Shown in pieces: positions 1 to 11,669 of a DNA stretch of 64,000 bases. Where the stretch lies: the NCBI GenBank assembly GCA_017163975.1, contig JAFFSR010000315.1:310001-374000 (forward strand), written 5' to 3'. Source of the stretch: Anastatus disparis. Taxonomy: Eukaryota; Arthropoda; Insecta; Hymenoptera; Eupelmidae. How positions within the stretch are numbered: position 1 is the first letter of the stretch; each line of letters starts with the position of its first letter. The notes under the pieces are model-generated. The model made no database searches, was not told the DNA's origin, and worked only from the letters and a program-made list of their open reading frames with translations. The position numbers and the translations under genes were made by a program.

Positions 1-1683
1 GGCTTTTAGTATTTTAAGATTTATTCACGTCGTCACCTCCTACGCATAAGGTTAATGATGTAATTGAACTTTAATCAAAATTTATTTTAAATATGAAAAT
101 TGGCAGTTCATTAGTTTATTCTAATTTATTAATCATACCAATTGCTATTGTTTATTAAAATAATTAGATAAATGCTTGCGAATTGGCGAGCATTTCATAT
201 ATAGATTTACGGATAATTCGTTAGTTATTTAAAATTTCGCATTTGATCTAAATTTCACGTCCAATCTATTAATTATCACAAGCAAATTTGCATGCATCTT
301 TTTATCTTAAGTCTAATAGTTTTAACTAATTTTAATTCCCATTTATTCTTAAAATAATTGGATTAGCCTTTGTGTGAATCGTATTGTTTTTCAAATTTGT
401 CTTAAATTCGGATCCTTCATTATTATTATAGATTACGCACTTATTATTATGGATTCGTATTCTATTGAGCTTTCCATTTTTGCTTGCATGAAGAGGAAGT
501 CAGTTTAATTAGATTATTCATAAAACATGTTAGTTAATTATCGCTAACGTTTTTCTCCTAGGACAAGGTTAGCACCTTAGGTGGAAAAGAACCGTCAACA
601 GAAAATACGTAGATCAAAATTCAAAAGAGATAATATAGGACTCGAAACAAGACTTTCTCATCATGCCTGCAATAGGTTAATTAAAATTTCTACGTGATAA
701 ACCTAACTACAAATCGCATAGACACTAATTTTCGTGTGTCAAGTATATATTTCATTATTTTAGTCGGTTATTCGCATCTCGCAGATTTCTAGAATTAACC
801 CGTGTAAAAGCATAGAGTTTAGTTAGATAAGAAAATATCCAATTGTACTCGGCCGTGATTTAGCAAGAAAAACGGTTTTATAATCCTTGGTGAGGATGAG
901 CACCCCTCACTCCAGTGTCCAATTGCCGCCGTGTGAACGCGCTAAAATTTCTTAAAGTTTTTGATTACGGATTTTTTTTTTTTTTTTTTATTCTTAACAT
1001 CCTCTTTGGTGTCAAGATTTTTAGTTTCCATAAAATAAATTATTTACAATAATATGTAAAAAGAAAAATTTTAGTTTTATTATTATTAATAATAATATAT
1101 TTCTTTTTGTTTACGTAATTTATTTGACTAAATAGATTCGGAAGAATAATCTCTTAATTCGGAGACGTTTTAATTCCTTTCAATTTTAAAATAATGTGTT
1201 TATTAAAACGAAACAGTTTTTATAATATACAAATCATTTACTATTTGTAGGAAAAAAGGATTAAAATTTTTGGAAATACATTTAGCGAAACAATTTTGTT
1301 CTAAATTTTGATGTTGTTTCTTAAAAGTTATTATTTAAACTTAATTATATTTGGTTTTACCAGAAGAATTGACGATAACACACTTGGAGAATAACTTTTA
1401 AGCTTCTATTTTAAAATCATTTACCGGATACTGAAGACGCCGTACTAAAAAAAATTTTGTGGAATTATACAGAATTAAATTTAAGTAATAATTATTAATC
1501 ATTTTTCTTATGACATTTAATTATTTAATTTAAAATAAAATGATGGTTGCAATTCTTATACTTATCTTTAACAAGTTTATTTTTATTGTTATTAATTAAT
1601 TTGAATTTTATTATTATTTTAAAGTTTTATTAATAATTATTGCGTTTATAAACTAAAATTTTGGATTTATTAAAAAAATTGAT
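1..1683. other. AT-rich non-coding DNA
   Basis: No open frame, RNA gene or repeat boundary that I can support. The stretch holds homopolymer T runs, for example near 970-990, and scattered AT microsatellite-like sequence. A slightly GC-richer patch around 845-945 carries no recognisable motif. Confidence 0.6.
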
Positions 1684-1687
1684 TTAA

Positions 1688-1920
1688 CCCTTTGAGGGGC
1701 ACATTTTTCTGTAAAAAACGGGTTTTTTTGAGATTAATTGTTTATAACAAATACTTCAATTAATGAATATTTGCAATTTCTCTATAAAATCTAATAAATC
1801 AGGTATTCAAGAGTTCAAAAAGTCTTATAGATGTCTTAAAAAGGCATATACGTTTTAGAAATACGGAAAAATCCAAAACCAAATAGGTGGGACAAATACG
1901 TACCACTGCCCCTCAAAGGG
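1688..1920. mobile_element. piggyBac-like MITE with TTAA target duplication
   Basis: The sequence begins CCCTTTGAGGGGCA and ends with its exact reverse complement, and a TTAA lies immediately outside each end (1684-1687 and 1921-1924). A TTAA duplication and terminal inverted repeats starting with CCC are the hallmark of the piggyBac superfamily. The 233-bp interior has no coding capacity, so this is a non-autonomous copy. The terminal repeats are perfect over 14 bp, which suggests modest age. Confidence 0.85.
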
Positions 1921-1924
1921 TTAA

Positions 1925-4900
1925 TTGAGTCTAAAGCTAATTTAACATATTAATGAATCATATATATTATTAAGTTATTTTCAAATTAGATTATATTTTA
2001 GTTATAACAATAGTGTAAAATATTTAATTAAACAAAAAAAATTCATTAACTAAATTATTGCGACAAAAACAAAGAAAATGTAAAAAAACAGTCCTATTCT
2101 AAAAGCAAAAGATTTCAAGCAACATTCATTTACATTTTTCTGAATCTTTAACAATCACAATTTCTGTCAATTTACCGATTTTTCTTTATTTAATGTTAAT
2201 TACACTATTTATAATTATTGTTTTGATGTAAAAATTTGACAACTTTGTTCAAAATTAATTTCACTTTTATTAATAAATTAGAGTTATTGTTGTAACATTT
2301 TACTTGGATTATTTTCGGTTTTAATGTATTACTTTGAATTCTCAATTATGTTCGACTACAACCTATTAAAGAAAAATTTTTTTTTTAAGTGGGAATATTA
2401 GTTTTTACTATATTCTACTATGTTAACATTAGTATTTTGTAGCTTTTATAGTTTAATTTAACTGCTTTAGGCAAATTTCCTTTTAAAATGTTTTATTCAA
2501 AAAGATTTCAACTATAGTTTAATAAAATGTTATTTATACACAATGTTGAAACATTTTTCTGCATTTTGGAAAATATTCATATACGGAAAAATTTTTTTTT
2601 TTTTTTTGAAAATTTAGCATTTAAACAACTTAGTTTAAAAAAGATTTTATGGCAAGACCTTGGTTATTTTTCTGATGATTAATTTATCAAAATATTAAAT
2701 ATTTTATTCCTTTTTATTATTTACAAGTTAAAGTTCCCCGTGTAGTAATTATACTTAGTAATTTTTTATTTAGTTTAACTGCGTTTAGGCGAGTAATATA
2801 GGACTTAGAAATTTTACTTCCTTCATTAAATTTTATTTATTCTAATCAATTGCAACTATTTTAGCCTTCATTATAGTCATATTTATTTTTGTTAAGGCTT
2901 AAGCTTTATGAGGCTTAATTTAGAAGGTTGTATTCGAAAGTTTAAATTTATGACTTTCACAGGGCCTTTCTTTTACTAGAGCGAAAGGACCCATCCCCCT
3001 CGATATTAATGCTTTGGTATATGACACTAGAAATTCGAGAAAAAGGGAAAAGAAAATTTTTTTTTTCTTATGGTTACTTATTTGCAGATATTCTTTTTTT
3101 TTCTATCTTGAACGGTATTTACTGAAGGTTTGCAAAAAAAAACTATATGCTTTCACACAGAATCTCTATGCTACGGCTAAACTTATACGTTTATAATAGT
3201 TACGCCTACTGTCCCTGCCTACCTACTACCTGTATTTTATAATGCGGAGGTTCAAGGGTACATTTATAAGAGTTATTATTCTAAGCAGCACTCAAAAATG
3301 TCAGAATTATTTTTACAATTCAGACATTCAAGAGATTTGCAGCCAATTCATTTTTTTTTCTTTGTAATAATACAATTTGTAAAAATAGAGGAAAATAAAT
3401 GGACTTTAGTTTCTTCCCTCTGGAATAAGAGAAAAATCCATTTCCAAGCGACCGTAATAGAATTTTATGAGTCCTGTTTAGTAAGCGTATGTTAATTTTA
3501 AAATTTGTTTTATTAATTTATTTCTTAACATTTCCTAATGGTGATTTTGTTTAAATAATTTAATCCTTAGAAGAAAAACATGACAACTGCAACAGTTTAT
3601 GATTATTTGATTGCTTTGTATTTGTCTAACCTCAAGGTTTTAATTATTGAAAAATGTGTTTTCAGGTATTGGTTAAGTTAATTAGAACTTTAAACAAAAT
3701 TTCATAGATTATAGAGAACGAAAAGAAGTTTAATTGAAAAGTATTGTATGTAAAAGTTTAAAAATTTTGAAAGCATATTATTTAATATTCTTTTAAACAC
3801 GCTAACGTTTGCGTGTGTTCGGATCCCATTGCATTTACCTAGAAGTTAATTTCTTAGGTTGCGCCTTTTATTATTTGCTGACTCTTGTGAGACCAACGAA
3901 GATTAGTTCTGAGTAGCCAGAATATTTTTGTAATGAGATATTTTCTTCTTAGACTTCAAACTAGAATTTGATATTTTATTTTTTTCAGTCGACCGGATGT
4001 AACTGTATATTAAGCTATACGAAGCTACGTGAAAATACGTTATGATTTACTGCACATGCACTGCATGACACCATAACATTAACGATAAGGAGAAACGTTT
4101 GTTAATGTTCACACGATTGTCTGAAGAGAACATTTTATAATTTGAATTTATTCTGAGTTATTTAATTTAGAAAAATTTTAGTTTTAATAACAAAATTTTA
4201 ATATTATTAAGTTGCAAGTTTTACTTTAAAAACTAATTATATAGTTAATGATAAATTAAACATTTTTCTCCAATTCTTAAATTTTCTTATTTAATTATTC
4301 ACTGACCACTTACTGTTGAATTTCTCTATTTTTATGTTAATATGAAAATTTAAAATTTACTGAGTTTCGTTTGAGCATATACAATTTTGAACTTGATTTT
4401 AATTAATTCAAAGTAAATTTATTTCCAATATGATTTACTTAATTTTAACATTTATAATATCAGTTTTTGCGAAAATAAAGTTTTAAAATGGTCAATTTTT
4501 AGTAATTTTATAAGATATTATTTAACTTATTGTGCCAAAATTTGAATATCCTTACGATTTATTTTATTTATTTAAGTTAAGTAATATAGTGTTAAGTGAA
4601 ATGTGCGATGAATTTATTATCAAATTCGGTTAAAATTGAGTAATTCGTAGATTCTTATTGTTAATTTTTGTTTTGTAAAGCTTATATAATTAGTTACCCT
4701 TCAAAAAAAATTTTCTACCTCCAGAGGGGAAATCTTTCGAGGTGTAAATATGTCCTTCACTTTACTCCATTTAGCTGTTTTGAACCTCTCTACAACGAAA
4801 ATCCCTTTCCCTTCCTTTACCTTAAGAAAGAGAAAATTTTCTTTTCTAATAGCATAGATTTAGGGTTTTCCCTGAACCTTCGCATTACAAGTAGGTAAAT

Positions 4901-5519
4901 CGAATCTTTCTAATTATTATTTTTTTTTATCGTTTTTACGCTAATAAAAGTTTATAAATAACGGTGGTTATTTATTGTATCTAAAATTCGCATTTATGTA
5001 ATATACTAATGACACGATCTTTTGATCTTGTCATTTCTTATTTATCTCTAATTTGCCTTATCGCACGGAAAAATCGAATATTAAAACTGATTAAATTCTT
5101 TGTTGATATTGCTCAAAGAAAATATTATTTAAATTCTATTTTCTTCTTTTTGGTGCAATTTTCTTTTCTAAACGCGAGCAAACAAAACAAACAAAAAAAA
5201 ATTCCTTGTTCCCTTGCGGAAACACTCTTTTGATTCCTGCCTCAACTTTCTACTTTAGAGAAAATCGAGTATTTCATGATCAAGGAAATTTTCGGAATCA
5301 TTCATGATGATTCCTTCGCGGACGTCGTTGGGTCAGAAAATTATTTCGTTGCTAGTTACTTTTGATTTAAAAAAAAAAATTTTTTTTTATTATTATTTGG
5401 TTTTAAATTGGGTCAGGTCGCGATTTTAGCGCTAATTAACGAGCGGATGCAATTATTTTAAAGGTTTATTATTTGGTTTTTTTAATATTTCCGACGCGGT
5501 ATATAATTTATTTAATAAT
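1925..5519. other. AT-rich non-coding DNA
   Basis: Only short open frames of 60-76 codons occur, rich in Phe, Lys, Tyr and Leu as expected from AT-rich random sequence. I saw no splice-supported exon, RNA gene or element boundary. Long T and A runs are common. Confidence 0.55.
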
Positions 5520-5520
5520 C

Positions 5521-5710
5521 CTGGTCCACCTGAAAAGTGTTTTTAAAACGAGGGGAGATCCCAGTTCGATCACTCCCCTTTGTTTTGTCGCGGCCTATCT
5601 TGATCGGGCTATTGGTTCCGGCAACTACTAAGTGATGGGCCTACTCATCACTGTTCGTACCCTTCCGCAATAGCCGATATGGCTATAAGTGTGGATAAAA
5701 AAAAAAGAAA
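5521..5710 (+). repeat. SINE-like fragment with poly(A) end
   Basis: A GC-richer block inside AT-rich DNA. It contains a Pol III B-box-like segment (CAGTTCGATCACTCC, 5562-5576) enclosed by a 7-bp stem (AGGGGAG/CTCCCCT), and it ends in an A-rich tail at about 5696-5710. This resembles the tail half of a tRNA-derived SINE. A convincing A box upstream was not found, so the head may be degraded. A short LTR remnant is an alternative. Confidence 0.4.
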
Positions 5711-5730
5711 AATACATATTGATTAGTTAC

Positions 5731-5734
<4 letters not shown>

Positions 5735-5758
<24 letters not shown>
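5735..5758. repeat. (AT)n microsatellite
   Basis: An uninterrupted alternating AT run, followed by further imperfect AT repeats to about 5790. Confidence 0.9.
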
Positions 5759-5764
<6 letters not shown>

Positions 5765-5825
5765 TATATAATGATATATATGTATATTGAAATTCATTAT
5801 TCTTAAAATTTTTTTTACTAATATA

Positions 5826-5858
5826 GTGGGCTCGTGGGTTCGAGTCCCAACCATACCA
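5826..5858 (+). repeat. tRNA-derived fragment (T-arm and B box)
   Basis: GGGTTCGAGTCCC (5836-5848) matches a Pol III B box and T-loop, and is followed by an acceptor-like CCATACCA. The 5' half of a tRNA is absent, replaced by AT-rich sequence, so this is a SINE or tRNA pseudogene remnant and not a functional tRNA gene. Confidence 0.45.
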
Positions 5859-5869
5859 GAGAAAGAAAA

Positions 5870-6880
5870 TTGAGGCAGCAATCAAAAGTACTTATGAATA
5901 CTAACATGAGAAAACATTCCGGACATTGCCTGGAACTTATTTCTCTCTTAATAAAAAATTTTAATTTGTTTAAATTAAATTAGCAATTTTAAATTTCTCA
6001 AAATTGTTCAATTTATACCTGCGAATTTCGAACTTATTTCAACGAGAATTGAAAATTCGCAATTCCGTGTTAAAGAAAATAACTTTTCTTTTCTTTTGCT
6101 CGAAAATTTTTTCGAGCTGTTTAGGACGCGACTTACGATCTACGAGATGCGAATTATTTGACGCTACTTACTACGCTACAAAACGCTATCGTTATCTCCA
6201 AGAAAAATTTATCAATTTAAATTGCGTTAATCCTAGTTATAACGGTCAGAGAAAATGCAACTAACAGGTAGAGTAGGAACATTTTAATTTTCTTTCTCTT
6301 GTTTTGCTGAAGCTATTTTAAATTGCACATTTTTCAACATTTCTCCCTTATACACCAAAGTTTTACTTAAAAAGTAATATACTAAATTGCTTTAACCAAG
6401 GCTTACAACTAATAATTCGCAAAATAATCAATACGCAAATTTATCCATATAAATACTATAAATAAAAAGTCTTGAATTAATTTTCAATGTGTGATTTTTT
6501 GAGATTAAATCAATTTTCATTTAAAACAGCTGTTCATCAACTCATCTAATCAAAATAAAACCCTTATCCAAACTTCAAAGTACTTTGACAATATTAATTT
6601 CCTAAGTATTGAAATTTAGAATTATTTATTTTCGTGAACATACTATAAAATATCCTTTTTAATTTTCAATATAAATATACAAGTATATTCAAAAATTTTT
6701 TTTTTACTTAAGGTATCAGAGAAAAAGAAAAAAAATTTTTTTTTTCTTATCCCAACTAGATACTTCAGTGATTTAGCAATCCCGCACGTTACCCCCAGCA
6801 AAACCAATTCTCATCAGCCAACCATGTAATGACCAAATTTATTTCGCAGTAAAAAAAAATGAAAATATATATATATATAT
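5870..6880. other. AT-rich non-coding DNA
   Basis: Nothing recognisable. An 86-codon frame at 6004-6264 has no family features and is probably chance. Confidence 0.5.
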
Positions 6881-8027
6881 ATACATGAGGAAATCCACGA
6901 AACCCCCAATTTTTAGTAAACAGATATGTTTCTTCATGACTGTAAAGTTACTATCGGTCTTTCAGACGATTTTTCATAAGAATATTATATTTAATAAAAA
7001 GACTATAGATGCTTTCTGATCAAGTTATATATATATATTACGTATAAGTATGAAATATATCGAGTTTTCGAGGATTTAAAAAAAATAAACTACTATCATG
7101 TTCTTTTTTTGTTACATGTAAACCATTTTGGATAATAAATAAAAAAAAACTTTCCGATCGAGACACATGTTTATGCAAGATTCATGCAAATTTTCATTTG
7201 TTACTAAACAAATTGGTGTATTATGCAAGAGTCGTTGCAAACGTTAAAAACAATGCACAAACTTATTATTACAAGTGGTTTACTTCAAGGGAAGACAGAA
7301 TTGGTAAAAATAATACAACTTTACAAATAAATGTGACTAGAAAGATTAAAATCCAGTGTTCAATTTCTCAAATGATTAAAGACATGACTTTTCTAATACC
7401 TTCATTTTTAAAACACGTTTATGATACAAGTTACCAGTTGAATTTTTTTTTTTTTTTTATATAAATAAATTAAATTTAAAGTCGAATGAAATACATGTTG
7501 TAGTGGATTTTTCTGAAAATTATGTGTGTAAATATGCAAAAGAGATACAGTCTGTACATTCTGGTGCTTCGAAAATACTAAAGATCAATGTAAGAAACAA
7601 GCGAAAATCAAAAAATAAGGTTCATACGTAAATCAAATCGAAATTAAATAAGCAAAAAAAAATCAAAAAAAAAGAATTCAATAGTTTATAATAAATAGTT
7701 AATTGTTTTGTTAAAATTGAAATCTATTTATTTATAGTTATTTACTTAAAATTTATTAAAATTATTCTTTGTTTATGTATCAAATGAAGTTTGCAATGGA
7801 TCTGAAATAATAAATAAATTTCATTGCAGCATAATATATGTATTTATCATTTTAATCATAATTTGTGACAATCAAAGAAAATTCTCTTAAAAAAAATCAT
7901 TATATTTCTTGTTATTTGAGGTTATTATTTTACAAAAGGAAAAGTTTGATCAACTATGTACCAAACAAAAAGAATTACTCTTTTTCCATACCCCCAAAAT
8001 AAAAAGTTTCAAGGACTTCCTCATATA
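6881..8027 (+). mobile_element. Relic DNA transposon with short terminal inverted repeats
   Basis: The left end (ATACATGAGGAAATCCACGA, from 6881) is matched in inverted orientation at about 8005-8028 (ATATGAGGAAGTCC plus GAAAC). This defines an element of about 1.15 kb around a decayed transposase-like frame (see 7198-7625). The outer flanks are AT repeats, so a target duplication cannot be read with confidence. It appears to be an internally deleted copy of an autonomous element. Confidence 0.55.
7198..7625 (+). pseudogene. Decayed DDE-like transposase fragment
   Basis: An open frame at 7198-7464 runs into a T-run. After a frame change, a second segment from about 7497 reads VVVDFSENYVCKYAKEIQSV. 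The D-F-x-E-N core followed by an I-Q-x-x-H pattern also occurs in the 712-residue protein at 44186-46324 (V-D-F-A-E-N-W, then G-N-H-W), so the two belong to the same broad class of arthropod repeat-encoded proteins. The Asp is a plausible first catalytic residue of an RNase H-fold transposase. Downstream catalytic regions are missing or unrecognisable. The family assignment rests on my recognition of a motif common in arthropod repeats, not on a search. Confidence 0.5.
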
Positions 8028-8040
8028 TCTTTTAGAGTTA

Positions 8041-8245
8041 CTATTCCCTAACTAATCCCTAGGCCGTCGGTCCGGTACCGTCGCTAAACGCATACGCGCC
8101 AGCGTACTATAGTACGCGGGATTATTGAAGGATGTTAATCCTTCAACAATCTTTTTACCGATTTGGTCCCACGTGTTGAGCGCCATGTATTAAGGTGGGG
8201 TTTCCTTTTCTAGGAGTTTTACCTCCTCTAAAACCCCGCCGTTAA
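8041..8245. other. Structured GC-richer patch, possible LTR remnant
   Basis: About 200 bp with several inverted repeats: a perfect 16-bp palindrome GCGTACTATAGTACGC (8102-8117), a 9-bp-stem hairpin TTGAAGGAT/ATCCTTCAA (about 8125-8146), and a spaced pair GTGGGGTTT/AAAACCCC (about 8195-8236). GGTCCCACG followed by GAGCGCCA (8165-8185) resembles sequence seen at the LTR/primer-binding junction of some Gypsy-class elements. No coding sequence. It could equally be a MITE remnant. Confidence 0.35.
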
Positions 8246-8949
8246 CCATTATTTAAACTACTAAATTTTTTTATAAGAATATACTCGTTTTTGGTTTTTG
8301 TATTGCACTTTTTCTTTATTAAATTTCTATTACATATATATAGAGTTGAAAATCAAATAATTTAATTAGTTATTTAATAAGATAGTTGTTAAATCAAAAC
8401 AAAATTTTTAACTATATCATATGATTTCAAATAAAAAATTCTCTTTTATGGAAAAACACATGTTGAGATTTTAGAATGCTCTACAAATAAAATTGATTAC
8501 TATTCTGATAATATGGATTTCAAAGATTTCAAATAACTGAATGAATTTTAATCAGCAATGGTTCTTTGCGTTTCGAACAATCTCCAAACAAGCATAATAT
8601 TGTAATAATTAAGAATTTTTTTTGTTATTAAGTAATTTTAAAAGCTTTGATATAAATATAAATATTTAACAACTCTCAAACATCAGTATTTATTCTATTA
8701 TAAAATCTTAATCATTCGAAAAAATTTTGTACTCTGAAATGATAAAAAATTACAATTACATTTGTAAAAACGAACAATATTTAGAGGAATTAACAATAGT
8801 TTCAATTTGTATTTGAATAACCATATATTTAATGTTTGAGAGTTACGAATACTTCCGCAATCGCTTATTCTTTAATCAAGTAATGAAATCATTACGATAC
8901 TATTTTATTATCGATTAATTCATAATTTAAAAAAAAATCAACTCATTTA

Positions 8950-9600
8950 CAGTAAGTTTGTTTATAATAGTTCATCAGAAACTTATCTTTTGGTTGAGGA
9001 AAAACATTGCTGGCCGGCTTGGCTGCATTGCCGGCTTCTCTGGGTGCCGCCAACTCGCCCTGCGCTGCATGCAGCGTTCCATCTATCCTTTTTTTCACCC
9101 TCACGATATAACACGGGCAAAGAGAGAAAGAGAAAGAAAAACAAACACCGACGACAGAAATCCGCTCTTTTTTTGTTAGAAATGTAACTACTTCAATAAA
9201 AGAAAAGGGAAAAAAAAATAAATTGACTGCAAAAAAACTAATCTCCCGACGGGGGAGATAGTGTCTCCAGCCCCGCGGCTGCAACACATTCAAGTACCAC
9301 CTCTGGCCTGCTCGCGCGCGTCACTGACAAGAAGAAAAATCTCTCTTCACAATTAGCTTCCAAGCCAGCTTCAAACGTCCTAATTGTTGTGGGGGAGAGC
9401 GCGAAGACAGAGAAAGGTAGCCCTCTCTCTCCGTCGCTCTCACCCGTCTTATGCATGGGAACCGACGCTAAGTCCCCACTTCAACTCAACGAAGTCGAGA
9501 AAGAGTGGAGACGAAGCAACGGCTCCCGTCAACGTTCAAGCTTGGCTTCGTGGAAATTAGATAAAAGTGTGAAAAGAAATTGGCCTTGATGCTTTTAAGG
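8950..9600. other. GC-rich island, possible promoter or 5' exon region
   Basis: A sharp rise in GC and CpG content between AT-rich flanks. It includes GAGA/CTCT-rich tracts (about 9118-9140 and 9420-9445) and a CG-dense core (9245-9330). Overlapping open frames on both strands (116 codons at 8943-9293 minus, 72 codons at 9238-9456 minus, 66 codons at 9389-9589 plus) are expected in GC-rich DNA and show no domain. In insects this composition fits a promoter or first-exon region of a host gene, or an unrecognised repeat. I cannot decide between them. Confidence 0.4.
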
Positions 9601-10429
9601 CCTGTTTCTCTTCACTGTAGTAAATAAATTGATTACATTTAATAAAAATTTTGCAATTAGTTAAATTTAAAAAAAAATTTAAGGTTAAAAATTCGTCACT
9701 TAACACATATATTATTTATTTTTATAATTAACAATAACACATTTAAGTTTCATTTATAAAGTTATAGTTAATGGTCTGACATTATTTACAATTAATAACA
9801 GTTACTTGTTAGTATATCACTCGAATAAACAAAGGTTATAATGAACAATACAAACTTTATAGGTTATGATTTATTTTTAAAATAAATTTAGTGTTAATAT
9901 AAATTAATGAGATATTATTATTATTTAATATTAATTAAAGTTACAGTCATATAAAATATCAATTAATTAAGAACTTAAGATATCAAGCCCAAATTCAAGT
10001 CTAAAATAAAAATTAAATTTAAATGTCATAATAATTTTTTTATAATAATATTTTTTTAAAAAAGTTTTTTTACCTTAGATATATAAAATGTAAGACTTTG
10101 GCCCATGAATAATTTTAAATAATCTCATGAAATGATTAAAGTTCTTTCTTTTATTCGAACACTTGATTTTGGTGGTCACTGCAAGCTTTCTCAGCCAATT
10201 TTCAACGAATTGACTTCAAAATTTCCAGAGATCTTTAATTTATATGTATTCACAAAATAACACTTTTATTTAAAAGAAAAAGAATTTAAAAATTTGTCGA
10301 ACAATTGGTTGAAAATTAACTGAGAAAGTTTACGACAACCATCAAATTGAAAAAATCACGTTTTTGACTAATCAAAAAGATTTTAAGCATTGAATGAGAT
10401 ATTTTAAAATTATTCATAGACTTTGTAAA
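9601..10429. other. AT-rich non-coding DNA
   Basis: No gene, RNA or repeat boundary seen. Confidence 0.5.
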
Positions 10430-11290
10430 TAAATTTAGAATATTTTGTCTATTATAATATCAATACAGATCCATGTAATGTAGGTTGTATTGTAATTTCA
10501 CTTTAAAGAAGTTGGTGGTAAGTTTCATTTTTGGTCTAGCGACAACTAAAATATTTAATAATACACATGTTAGACTATTCTTTTTAAAATTATGGCACTC
10601 AAAGTTCTAAAATTTTGCAAATAATTTTAAAATGTCCTACTGTAACATAATGTCAATGCAAATCAAGGTAATCTAGGTTGTATAATAAAACATAACATTT
10701 AATTCTATAGTGTGAAAAGAAGTATAGTCTGGTACGTATCATATGAAAGGACTCATCATAGACTAAATCGAATATAAAACCGCTTACCAACTTTTTTAAG
10801 CAAAATAAAAAAAAAATAAATTAAATTTAGATGCATTGATACCATGTTGGAGGAAGATATTTTAAAGCAAAATACAGAGTATCATAGCTTTAAGTACTAT
10901 AGTTAAAAAAAAATCTAACAAGTACCACATGAAACATTTCATTCGACATGGACTAAAAATGAAACTGGCCATCAAGTTCTTTAAAGTGATATTATAATTT
11001 CGTTTTCACTTATTTGTTTTTAAAATTATAGCATTTACAATCATGAAATTTTGTAAATAACTTTAGAATGTTTTGCCTAGCATAATATCAATATAAATCC
11101 ATATATTGTGGATTGTATTGTAATTTCACTTTGAAAAAATTGGTGATAAGTTTCATTTTTGGTTTAGTTACAAACAAAATATTTCATAATATACATATTT
11201 GTTTTGAAAGTCTGGTACTCAAAGTTCTAAAACTTTGCAAATAATTTTAAAGTGTCCTGCTATAACATAATGTCAATGCAAATCAATTAG
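10430..11290. repeat. Duplicated non-coding module, direct and inverted copies
   Basis: About 240 bp at 10430-10690 recur in direct orientation at 11050-11290. Both share the ATAATATCAATA, TGTATTGTAATTTCACTTT, GTTTCATTTTTGGT and AATGTCAATGCAAATCAA blocks. Part of the module also occurs inverted near 10955-11000 (ACTAAAAATGAAAC, CTTTAAAGTGATAT). No open frame. It looks like an old fold-back or tandem-duplicated non-autonomous element. Confidence 0.6.
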
Positions 11291-11669
11291 TTTTACTATA
11301 TAACATTATATTGAGTTTTTCAACTAACTAACAAAACTTAAGAACTACATTAGCGCGTCTATTTTCAAAGATTAGAGTTAGGTTAAGATGTCGAATATAA
11401 AGTCATATCAGAAAATTAGGTTATAATAAGAAAAAATTCATTTTTAATTAAAATCTGAAGAATAGTGAATGAAAAATAATAAAGAAGAGTAGTGAAAGTT
11501 CACAATGAAAATTAAACTTGTTATACTATAAATACAAGTTTATTATAGTAGTACGCACAGATCACACATTAGAATAAGTCCATATTATGGCCAACTTATA
11601 ATGAAATTTGACAGTGTAATTACACCGTACAAATATGGCCATATGTTGGTGGACACGCCATAATTTATG

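Noticed and set aside
5826..5858. Functional tRNA gene
   Set aside because: Only the T-arm half is present; no A box or 5' acceptor strand.
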